Assembly (NCBI GenBank): GCA_026398675.1
Contig: JAPLSK010000347.1
Location: 1-8,399 of the forward strand
Origin: a bacterium
GTDB lineage: Bacteria > RBG-13-66-14
DNA: 8,399 bases
Direction: 5' to 3'
Position numbers and translations under genes: made by a program. Under the pieces are notes generated by a model. That model ran no database searches and was not told the DNA's origin. It saw only the letters and a program-made list of their open reading frames with translations. This document shows positions 1 through 5,606 of this stretch, in pieces (position 1 is the stretch's first letter; each line of letters begins with the position of its first letter).

Positions 1-57
1 AGCTGGCTCCTGCCCCGGGTCGGCATACCCCAATAGCCCGCCGGACCGCGCAACGCG

Positions 58-87
58 AACGCCCCCCCACGGGGGCGTTTTCCGTTT
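58..87 (+). terminator. Intrinsic terminator of an upstream unit
   Basis: A perfect 9-bp GC-rich stem (58-66 paired with 71-79) closes a 4-base loop (CCAC) and is followed by TTTTCCGTTT. On the plus strand this is a standard Rho-independent terminator. The complementary strand lacks a good T tract, so it should act mainly rightward. It must end a transcript entering from the left; a stop codon in frame 1 at 34-36 could be the end of that gene, but too little is visible to identify it. Confidence 0.8.
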
Positions 88-114
88 ACACCCGCCCCGG
101 GGGGACGGTATACT
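85..114 (+). promoter_or_regulatory. Sigma70-like promoter of the M24 peptidase gene
   Basis: TTTACA (85-90) and TATACT (109-114) each match the sigma70 consensus at five of six positions and are 18 bases apart. Transcription would start near 121, giving a short leader of about 26 bases before the GTG start. The -35 box overlaps the T tract of the preceding terminator, so the two units are packed without slack. Confidence 0.6.
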
Positions 115-146
115 CTCCCCGTTAATAAAAACCGCAAAGGAGCACC

Positions 147-1370
147 GTGCGCGAAGACCTGGACCGGCTCATGGAAGAGCGGGGGATAGACTGGCTTTTC
201 ATCGAGGGGGGGAACGGGGACAACCCCGCGATGCACTACTTCCTCGGCAACGCCCCCATCGGCTACTGCTCCCTGTGGAAACCCCGCGGCGGTCGGGCGT
301 TCCTCTTCACCGGACCCTTCGAGCGCGAGGAAGCCAGGAGACTGCCCTTCACCGCCGTGGACACGACGAAGTACAACTACTATGAGCTTCTGGTGAAAGA
401 GCCGGACCACCTCAAACGGGCCGTGGAGTTTATCCGCCGCATGATGGCGGACGTGGGCGTGAAAGGGCGCGTGTCGCTCTACGGTCGGGGCGGACTCGGC
501 GCCAACTACGCCCTCTATCGGGCGCTCGACGGAGCGGTGCCCGAGGTGCAAATCGAGCCCGAGTACGAGAACGACGTGATCATCAGCGCCCGCGAGACCA
601 AGGACGCCGAGGAAATCTCCCACATCCGGCGGGTCGGGGAAAAATCGTGCGAGGTCTACGCCGAGGTGCGGAAGCTTCTCGGTTCCGCCGAGGAACGCGG
701 GGGGAAGCTCTTCGGTCCGGAGGGGCCGCTGACCGTGGGTGTCGTCAAGCGCTTCATCACCCTGGAACTCTTCAAGCGCGGGCTGATGGAGGACGTGGGC
801 ACCATCTTCGCCCCGGGCGACGAGGGAGGCTACCCCCACTCCCACGGGACCGATTCCCGTCAGCTCGCGGTGGGCGAGCCCATCGTCTACGATATGTTCC
901 CCCGCGAACTGGGCCACGGGTACTACTTCGACATGACGCGCACCTGGTGCGTCGGTCGCGTCCACCCCGCGGCGGACCGGGACTACACGCTCGTCAAGGA
1001 GGTCCAGGCCGAGGTCGAAAACGCCATCGAGGTCGGAGGTTCCGCCTACTCCTACCACAAACGGGCGGCGGACCTGATCGGCCGGGCCGGCCACCCCACC
1101 ATAATCTCCAACCCCGCGACCCAGGTCGGCTACTGCCACGGCCTGGGGCACGGCGTGGGCCTCGACATCCACGAAAAACCGCGCCTCGGCGGAACCGAGA
1201 AAAACCCCGACCTGATCCAGCCCGGCAGCGTCTTCACCAACGAGCCTGGGGTGTACTATCCGGATCGGGGTTACGGCGTGCGGGTCGAGGACACGCTTTG
1301 CGTCACTCCCGAGGGGAAAGTCGAGAACCTCACCTCGGAACCCAAGGCGCTTCTCGTCCCCCTGAAATAA
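147..1370 (+). CDS. M24 family metallopeptidase (Xaa-Pro dipeptidase/aminopeptidase type)
   Basis: This 407-residue protein has the pita-bread fold signature of the M24 family, which cleaves the bond next to proline at peptide N-termini using two metal ions. Residues 1 to about 150 match the position of the creatinase-type N-terminal domain and about 155-395 form the catalytic domain. All five expected metal ligands are visible: D249 (in YDMFP), D262 (in FDMTRT), H335 (in HGLGHGVGLDIHE), E366 (in NEPG) and E381 (in RVED). H331 and H342 fit the usual accessory histidines. The gap between the two aspartates is 13 residues, against 11 in E. coli aminopeptidase P. There is no signal peptide, so the enzyme is probably cytosolic and may finish proline-containing peptides. 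The GTG start at 147 is chosen because AAAGGAG lies just upstream (136-142). Exact substrate (dipeptide or longer peptide) cannot be settled from sequence. Confidence 0.92.
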   Translation: MREDLDRLMEERGIDWLFIEGGNGDNPAMHYFLGNAPIGYCSLWKPRGGRAFLFTGPFEREEARRLPFTAVDTTKYNYYELLVKEPDHLKRAVEFIRRMMADVGVKGRVSLYGRGGLGANYALYRALDGAVPEVQIEPEYENDVIISARETKDAEEISHIRRVGEKSCEVYAEVRKLLGSAEERGGKLFGPEGPLTVGVVKRFITLELFKRGLMEDVGTIFAPGDEGGYPHSHGTDSRQLAVGEPIVYDMFPRELGHGYYFDMTRTWCVGRVHPAADRDYTLVKEVQAEVENAIEVGGSAYSYHKRAADLIGRAGHPTIISNPATQVGYCHGLGHGVGLDIHEKPRLGGTEKNPDLIQPGSVFTNEPGVYYPDRGYGVRVEDTLCVTPEGKVENLTSEPKALLVPLK

Positions 1371-1373
1371 GGA

Positions 1374-1403
1374 TTGGAAAGCCTCCGAGTAGCAGGATAT
1401 AAT
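1374..1403 (+). promoter_or_regulatory. Candidate distal promoter (P1) of the C25 protease gene
   Basis: A perfect TATAAT lies at 1398-1403, 18 bases after TTGGAA (1374-1379, four of six matches). It begins immediately after the M24 stop codon. If used, transcription starts near 1410 and gives a leader of about 150 bases that contains the dyad at 1460-1486 and all the TGGCAAG boxes. Confidence 0.5.
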
Positions 1404-1459
1404 ACGGACGTGTGGAATCGCGCCCTTGTATCACGCCCGTAGAACCTTAATCCGTAAAG

Positions 1460-1486
1460 CCTTTGGTGGATTTGTCTTGCCAAAGG
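1460..1486 (+). promoter_or_regulatory. 7-bp perfect dyad, possible leader hairpin, terminator or operator
   Basis: CCTTTGG (1460-1466) and CCAAAGG (1480-1486) are exact inverted repeats around 13 bases, followed by the T-rich run GATTGTTTTATATT. In RNA started at P1 this could be a weak terminator or attenuator; it could also terminate M24 read-through. If promoter P2 (1472-1500) is used instead, the dyad overlaps its -35 box and would sit where a repressor could bind. The sequence does not choose between these roles. Confidence 0.4.
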
Positions 1487-1500
1487 GATTGTTTTATATT
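1472..1500 (+). promoter_or_regulatory. Candidate proximal promoter (P2) of the C25 protease gene
   Basis: TTGTCT (1472-1477, four of six) and TATATT (1495-1500, five of six) are 17 bases apart in the AT-rich stretch before the gene. Transcription would start near 1507 and leave a leader of about 50 bases containing two direct TGGCAAG boxes. Confidence 0.45.
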
Positions 1501-1538
1501 AAATAATCCTGTGGCAAGGTAAAGTATTCCGTGGCAAG
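1476..1538. repeat. Three TGGCAAG boxes, one inverted and two direct
   Basis: TGGCAAG occurs at 1512-1518 and 1532-1538, each inside a 9-base copy of GTGGCAAGG and spaced exactly 20 bases (about two helical turns) apart. Its reverse complement CTTGCCA lies at 1476-1482. The spacing suits a dimeric DNA-binding regulator. In RNA, CTTGCCA could instead pair with either downstream box; its last three bases (1480-1482) are shared with the 3' arm of the 1460-1486 dyad, so the two pairings exclude each other. Confidence 0.45.
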
Positions 1539-1558
1539 GAACCGAAAAAGGGGGCCCC

Positions 1559-4132
1559 GTGCGTAAATATCTCTTTCTTCTTCTTCTCGTTCCCGCGATT
1601 GCCTTCGGCTACACATACTCCGTGAACCCAGCGGACGTTGGGATGGACGAGGGCCAGGGATACAGCATCCCGCGCATCCCCGGCGGCGTTTATACCAACG
1701 ATGTCGGGGATCCCCATATGCCCTGGCTGCCGCTCCGGGTATCGGTTCCCGACGGAATGTCCGCCGCCGACGTGCAGGTCGTCTCCCTGAAAACCCAAGA
1801 ACTGCCGGGCTACTACACGGTCCTTCCAACCCAGCAGTCGCGGCCGATCAGCAAGCCCGGCGAATTCGTGGAAAACTTCTCCCCGGTCTACACCTCCGAC
1901 GATGCCTACCCCGCGCGTCCCATGGTTGCCACGGGCGGGGGTAACATCGCGGGGTACGGCGTGGCCGATATGCTCTTCTGCCCCTTCATCTACTACCCCG
2001 CATCGGGTCGGCTCGAGGTCATCACTGAAATCACCTTCAATCTCGATCTCGAGACGCTGTCCTACGAGATTCACACCCCCAAGGTCGTGACTCCGGCCAC
2101 CGCCGAAGTCAACGCCGACCGGGTCCGCAGCCTCGTGATCAACCCCGAATCGGTCTGCACATCCGCCGAAATCGTGCCGCCCAAGGTAATCGGCACGGGT
2201 TTCGAGGCTGACCTCAACGAGCCCGACGAGGGCGGCACGGCCGAGTGGGTCCTCATCACCCGCGAGGAATTCGTGGACGCCTTCAAGCCGCTGGTGGATT
2301 GGAAGCTCAAGAAGGGCCTCACCACCGCCGTGGTGACGTTGGAGTACATCATCGAAAACTACAGCGGCCGCGACCAGGCCGAGGAAATCCGCAACTTCAT
2401 CATAGACGCCTACGAGAATTGGTCCACCACTTACGTCGTGCTGGGCGGCGACTGCAATTTCGTCCGCGAGCGTCGTGGCTTCGCGGCGAGCGTCGGTTCG
2501 CCGGACGACAACATGATCCCCTGCGACCACTACTACGCCGACCTGGACGGCGACTGGAACTTCGACAGCGACGACTACTGGGGCGAATGGCCCGACGACC
2601 AGGTGGACCTTTACTCCGACGTCTACGTTTCGCGCTTTCCGGTGAACACGGTCGAGGAGACCACGGCCATGGTTTCCAAGACCCTCGTCTACGAGAAAAG
2701 CATCCCCGCGGACTTCCCGCTTAACACCGTCTTCTTCGCCGGGAAGCTGGACGACATCCCGACCTGGGGCGGTGACGGCAAGGACCAGGTGGCCACGCAC
2801 CTTCCCGTGGACTTCCCCTACAACCACTTCTACCAGCGCGACATGGACTACACGGCCGCCGACATCATCGCCGAGTTCGAGGCCGGTCGGTCCGCCGTGG
2901 TCAACCAACTCCACCACTCCAACTACGACATCATTGGCGCCGGGTCCGACTTCATCTCCACCTCGGACGCCTACGGCATGACCAATGGCGACTACGCGGG
3001 GTGGTTCTACGCCCAGGGCTGCATGAGCGGCGGATTCGACCGCGCCCGGTGCGCAGCCGAGGGGTTGGTGCTGGCCCCCAACGGGGGATCGGTGGCGGTC
3101 ATGTTCAACTCCCGCTACGGCCTCTACATGCCCGGCGATCCCAAATCCGGCGAGAGCAACCTCCTCGACGAGCAGTACTTCGCCGGCATGTTCGATGAGG
3201 GGCTGACCTCCTTCGGCGTCGCGCAGGCCTACTCCAAGGACTACTTCGTCCCCGCGGCCAAGGTGAACCCATACATGCGCTGGGTCATGTACGTTCAGAA
3301 CATCCTCGGTCCCTGCGAGACGCAGGGCTGGTGCGCCGTTCCGGAAGCCCTCGTCGTCACCCACCCCACCGACTGGAGCGGCGGCGAGTTCAAGGTCACC
3401 GTCAACACCGAGAGCCACGGCCCGCTCCTCAACGCCAAGGTGTGCCTCTACAAGGACGCGGACGTCTACCTCGTGGATTACACCCGCGCTTCGGGCGAGG
3501 TCACCTTCTACCCCGACGTGCATGAGGCAGGCGAGCTCAGCGTCACCGTTAGCTACCAGGACACCTGGCCCTACGAGGGCGTTTGCCAGGTGGAGGCCAG
3601 CTCCGACGCCGATGTTACCGCGTTCGCCGGCAGTCCCACCGACGAGGGCGTGCTCCTTAGCTGGACCCTGACCGACGTCGGAGGCCTGATCGGGGTAAAC
3701 CTCTACCGCGATGAGACCAGGCTCAACTCCCTCGACCTTCCCGGGGAAAGCGGCCGCTACCTCGACCGCGCACCTGACGATACGAACGCCTACTACCTGG
3801 AGCTCATCCACTCGGACGGCACCGCGTTACGCGTCGGACCGATCACGGTGACGGTGCCCGAGGGCCTCGGCAGGCTGACCCTCAGTGAGGCCTACCCGAG
3901 CCCGGCCAGCGACAGGGTGTGCATTGATGTGAACACGCCTTCCGACGGCAGGGTGACCCTGGCTGTTTACGACCTGTCCGGGCGGCGGGTGGCCACCCTC
4001 GCCGACGGTGAATTCAGCGCGGGCCGCCACACCTTCACCTGGGATTGCGCCGACTCGGCCGCGGGCGTCTACCTCTGCCGCCTGAGCACCGCCGACCGCG
4101 TCCTGACTGGTCGCCTGGTTCTCGCCCGATAA
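1559..4132 (+). CDS. Exported gingipain-like C25 cysteine protease with C-terminal sorting domain
   Basis: This 857-residue precursor resembles gingipain-type proteases. A signal peptide (MRKYLFLLLLVPAIAFG) is cleaved around residues 15-17. A C25-type propeptide follows, with the hallmark NDVGDPHMPWLP and VSVPDG stretches. The caspase-like catalytic domain runs from about 228 to 600. The likely catalytic pair is H452 (in LHHS, where gingipains have GHGS) and C488 (in QGCMSGGFD); the downstream GGSVAVMFNSRYG strand is also typical. Next come an Ig-like C25 tail (about 600-680, LNAKVCLYKDADVYLVDY), a fibronectin III-like segment (about 685-775) and a FlgD-like or T9SS type A-like C-terminal domain (about 775-857, AVYDLSGRRVATL and SAGVYLCRL). 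The product should be exported and surface-bound or released. Start is the GTG at 1559, preceded by an AAAAAGGGGG ribosome site. Cleavage specificity is not predictable. Convergent terminators follow the stop. Confidence 0.92.
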   Translation: MRKYLFLLLLVPAIAFGYTYSVNPADVGMDEGQGYSIPRIPGGVYTNDVGDPHMPWLPLRVSVPDGMSAADVQVVSLKTQELPGYYTVLPTQQSRPISKPGEFVENFSPVYTSDDAYPARPMVATGGGNIAGYGVADMLFCPFIYYPASGRLEVITEITFNLDLETLSYEIHTPKVVTPATAEVNADRVRSLVINPESVCTSAEIVPPKVIGTGFEADLNEPDEGGTAEWVLITREEFVDAFKPLVDWKLKKGLTTAVVTLEYIIENYSGRDQAEEIRNFIIDAYENWSTTYVVLGGDCNFVRERRGFAASVGSPDDNMIPCDHYYADLDGDWNFDSDDYWGEWPDDQVDLYSDVYVSRFPVNTVEETTAMVSKTLVYEKSIPADFPLNTVFFAGKLDDIPTWGGDGKDQVATHLPVDFPYNHFYQRDMDYTAADIIAEFEAGRSAVVNQLHHSNYDIIGAGSDFISTSDAYGMTNGDYAGWFYAQGCMSGGFDRARCAAEGLVLAPNGGSVAVMFNSRYGLYMPGDPKSGESNLLDEQYFAGMFDEGLTSFGVAQAYSKDYFVPAAKVNPYMRWVMYVQNILGPCETQGWCAVPEALVVTHPTDWSGGEFKVTVNTESHGPLLNAKVCLYKDADVYLVDYTRASGEVTFYPDVHEAGELSVTVSYQDTWPYEGVCQVEASSDADVTAFAGSPTDEGVLLSWTLTDVGGLIGVNLYRDETRLNSLDLPGESGRYLDRAPDDTNAYYLELIHSDGTALRVGPITVTVPEGLGRLTLSEAYPSPASDRVCIDVNTPSDGRVTLAVYDLSGRRVATLADGEFSAGRHTFTWDCADSAAGVYLCRLSTADRVLTGRLVLAR

Positions 4133-4145
4133 ACCCGCCAAAACC

Positions 4146-4173
4146 AAGGAGGGCCGTAAGGCCCTCCTTTTAT
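4146..4173 (+). terminator. Terminator 1 after the C25 protease gene
   Basis: A 10-bp perfect stem (4146-4155 with 4160-4169) carries a GTAA loop, a stable GNRA tetraloop, and runs into TTTTAT. It begins 13 bases after the protease stop codon, so it is the primary terminator for that gene. It is the first of three hairpins sharing the core GAGGGCC-GTAA-GGCCCTC. Confidence 0.9.
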
Positions 4174-4223
4174 AATGGATTGGATACACGGTAAAGAAAC
4201 ACCCACCGAAAAAAGCACGCAAA

Positions 4224-4249
4224 GAGGGCCGTAAGGCCCTCCCTTTTTT
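4224..4249. terminator. Terminator 2 in the convergent gap
   Basis: GAGGGCC (4224-4230) pairs with GGCCCTC (4235-4241) around GTAA; CC and six T follow on the plus strand. On the minus strand the stem is followed by TTTGCG, so leftward termination is possible but weaker. It backs up terminator 1 for the C25 gene. Confidence 0.8.
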
Positions 4250-4304
4250 AGGTCAACACAGAATCGGGCAATCGGTGAACGGAAGCCGACCAAAGAAACG
4301 CGCG

Positions 4305-4330
4305 AAAAGAGGGCCGTAAGGCCCTCCTTT
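4305..4330. terminator. Terminator 3, facing the minus-strand genes
   Basis: GAGGGCC (4309-4315) pairs with GGCCCTC (4320-4326) around GTAA, with flanking AAAA and TTT on either side. On the minus strand it reads stem-then-TCTTTTCGC, a usable T tract, and lies 21 bases beyond the stop of the minus-strand ORF. It therefore probably ends the phosphoesterase transcript and acts as a bidirectional insulator. Confidence 0.75.
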
Positions 4331-4350
4331 CATTCCAAAAGAAGAGACGG

Positions 4351-4647
4351 TCAATCCGTGAAAAGAAGCCGACCGAAGGGATTCGCGTCGTAGTCAACGC
4401 GGTACCGCCGGTCCGCCGACGAATTTTTGGAAATCTCCTTGCGGCGGAAGTCGGCCCGCCAGCTGGCTCCGGGATCGGGCGAGTACGCGCCCGCAGCCGG
4501 CTCGACCACCCAGTCCGTCCAGGCCGCCTTCAGGGGCGCATCCAGCGGGTTTCCCACCCCGATCTCGAACGTGAAGGGCCCGCTCGGATTCTTCTCGTCG
4601 AGAAAGACATCGGGGAAGACGATCCCCTCCTCCCGGATACGGCCCAT
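4351..4647 (-). CDS. Probable severed C-terminal domain of the metallophosphoesterase
   Basis: This ORF (ATG at 4647, 98 residues; a TTG at 4650 adds one) starts 14 bases beyond the stop of the phosphoesterase on the same strand. No convincing ribosome-binding site precedes it and there is no signal peptide. Its content looks like genuine protein: a lead-in GRIREEGIVFPDVFLDEKN, then FTFEIGVGNPLDAPLKAAW and DWVVEPAAG. That pattern suggests an Ig-like beta-sandwich accessory domain; this is inference, not a recognised family. The gap before it is the 32-base dispersed repeat. Deleting exactly 4650-4681 puts this ORF in frame with the phosphoesterase (junction ITDL-MMGRIREEG), giving about 368 residues. 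It may be translated by reinitiation or be a dead fragment. Its last 12 codons lie in the third copy of the 84-bp tandem repeat. Confidence 0.55.
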   Translation of the reverse strand: MGRIREEGIVFPDVFLDEKNPSGPFTFEIGVGNPLDAPLKAAWTDWVVEPAAGAYSPDPGASWRADFRRKEISKNSSADRRYRVDYDANPFGRLLFTD

Positions 4648-4649
4648 CA

Positions 4650-4681
4650 ATTTGCTGGGCGTTACTCGCTTCGCTTCGTTT
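4650..4681. repeat. Dispersed short repeat, copy B, ending the phosphoesterase gene
   Basis: The 20 bases TTACTCGCTTCGCTTCGTTT (4662-4681) are identical to 5650-5669, and similarity extends left through ATTTGC-GGG to 4650 with one indel and two or three mismatches. Read on the minus strand, this copy encodes the final TKRSE and the TAA stop of the phosphoesterase. Its 32-base length is not a multiple of three, so it shifts frame as well as adding a stop. Confidence 0.75.
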
Positions 4682-5471
4682 TGAGGTCGGTGATGGAGAC
4701 CAGATCCGGCCCGTACCGCGCCTCGGATTCCAGGGGCACGATTTCCAGGGTGTAGGACTCCCCGGAAACCTTGACCACGGCGTACTGGAAGAAGTCTCCC
4801 GCCTCGATGTGGCCGCCGGATGTGCCGAGGGTGACGTAAGGAATCCCGTCAAAGACCGTGCGGCCGTACGTGTGGATATGCCCCGTGAACACCCCGTCCA
4901 CGCCGTGCTCCAGAAAAATCTTGTGGAGGCGGTCCCCCGAGCCCTCGGTCAGGGTGTTGTAGATGAGCGGCTTGTGGGTGAAGATCAGGGTCAACCGTGC
5001 GTCATCGTGGGAATCCAGATCCTCCTCGAGCCAATCGAAGGTCGCCTCCGGCAGATTGACGGTGAAATACCAGCGGCTGGTATCCAGCACGACGAAGTGC
5101 ACGCCGGAGTAGTCGAAGGAGTAATTGGGCTCGCACCCGGTCCACTCGCGCCAACGGTCTAGGGAGGCGTCGTCCCAGATGTCGTGGTTTCCCGGCGTCA
5201 GGTGGATGACCACGGGGACAGGCTCGATGATTTTGAAGTACTCGGCCCACTCGGCGTTGATATCGTCCTCCTCAGCGGTCCACCCCTCGATCTGGTCGCC
5301 GACCGTCATATAAAAATCGGCCCTCTCGGAGAGGCTCTTGGCGACCACGGCCTCGTAGACGCCATCCTGGTGGCTGCCGGTGCGGTCGCCGAGGATGACG
5401 AAGGTGAAGTCGTCCTCCCGGGCCTGGGCGGAGATGATGAGCACCGCCAATAGAAGCCAAATTTTGCGCAT
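4662..5471 (-). CDS. Exported calcineurin-like metallophosphoesterase, apparently truncated
   Basis: This 269-residue protein has a signal peptide (MRKIWLLLAVLIISAQA, cleavage after A17) and then a calcineurin-like phosphoesterase domain that hydrolyses phosphate esters with two metal ions. The motifs appear in order: GDRTG (D29), GDQIEG (D59), GNHD (94-97), H166 in FTHKP, and GHIH (197-200). The first motif has R-T where many family members have the D-x-H histidine; GDRT-type variants occur in this superfamily, so activity is still likely. The substrate is unknown. The ATG at 5471 is preferred because GGAG lies five bases upstream (5477-5480) and the signal peptide begins there. The frame stays open upstream to 6395, but that part is antisense to the DUF1028 gene. 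The last five residues and the stop come from a dispersed repeat, so the natural C-terminus is probably the ORF at 4351-4647. Confidence 0.9.
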   Translation of the reverse strand: MRKIWLLLAVLIISAQAREDDFTFVILGDRTGSHQDGVYEAVVAKSLSERADFYMTVGDQIEGWTAEEDDINAEWAEYFKIIEPVPVVIHLTPGNHDIWDDASLDRWREWTGCEPNYSFDYSGVHFVVLDTSRWYFTVNLPEATFDWLEEDLDSHDDARLTLIFTHKPLIYNTLTEGSGDRLHKIFLEHGVDGVFTGHIHTYGRTVFDGIPYVTLGTSGGHIEAGDFFQYAVVKVSGESYTLEIVPLESEARYGPDLVSITDLKTKRSE

Positions 5472-5491
5472 GCGGTCTCCGAGCGGCTGAC

Positions 5492-5550
5492 ACCTGTCGG
5501 GGGGCATGATACCCGACCAGAGGCGAACCCTCAAGCGTGAAAACCTGTCG
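5492..5550. repeat. ACCTGTCG direct repeat in the divergent promoter region
   Basis: ACCTGTCG occurs at 5492-5499 and 5543-5550. The left copy sits at the expected start of phosphoesterase transcription and forms part of GACA-CC-TGTC (5489-5498). The right copy overlaps the expected -35 position of the DUF1028 promoter. Matching boxes at both promoters would allow a shared regulator, but 8-mers recur by chance. Confidence 0.3.
5506..5534 (-). promoter_or_regulatory. Promoter of the metallophosphoesterase gene
   Basis: Read on the minus strand, TTGAGG (5534-5529, four of six) and TATCAT (5511-5506, five of six) are 17 bases apart. Transcription would start near 5499, leaving a leader of about 28 bases before the ATG at 5471. 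Confidence 0.6.
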
Positions 5551-5574
5551 CACCGGGTCACTTTTTCATATACT
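5545..5574 (+). promoter_or_regulatory. Promoter of the DUF1028 gene
   Basis: TATACT (5569-5574) is a good -10 box and would place the start near 5581, with a leader of about 26 bases. The -35 box is weak: CTGTCG (5545-5550, three of six) at 18 bases. That weakness suggests help from an activator, or simply modest expression. Confidence 0.45.
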
Positions 5575-5606
5575 TGTCCCGTAACGTACTTAAGAGGGGA
5601 GTCGTC

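Larger units (their letters stand above)
4186..4388. repeat. Degenerate ~84-bp tandem repeat carrying the terminators
   Basis: Three related segments, near 4186-4220, 4267-4304 and 4350-4388, share the pattern CGGTGAA-GAAGCCGACC-AA with some mismatches. They step by about 84 and 83 bases. The first two are each followed by a terminator hairpin (cores starting 4224 and 4309, 85 bases apart). The third forms the last codons of the minus-strand ORF 4351-4647, so the repeat looks like tandem duplication of a gene end plus its terminator. The first copy is the most diverged. Confidence 0.6.

Noticed and set aside
1..36. Possible tail of an upstream gene ending at TAG 34-36
   Set aside because: Only 11 codons are visible, with nothing recognisable. 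The terminator at 58-87 is compatible with it, but other frames are open too.
1371..1558. Possible tRNA or riboswitch in the gap before the C25 gene
   Set aside because: No cloverleaf, T-loop or known aptamer core was found by eye. Only the small dyad and TGGCAAG boxes are supported.
1499..3811. Long open frame (about 770 codons) on the minus strand
   Set aside because: It is antisense to the C25 protease, which has clear domains and catalytic residues. High GC with C/G-ending codons removes stops on the opposite strand. The antisense product is Val/Gly-rich and has no recognisable motif.
4146..4330. Three regularly spaced palindromes considered as a CRISPR-like array
   Set aside because: The units step unevenly (about 75 and 85 bases), spacers resemble each other, and each hairpin has a T tract. 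Terminators explain them, and no cas gene is present.
4394..4852. 152-codon minus-strand frame spanning the phosphoesterase 3' end
   Set aside because: It is out of frame with both the phosphoesterase motifs and the Ig-like ORF. It has no motif or start signal and is low-complexity Arg/Gly/Pro-rich.
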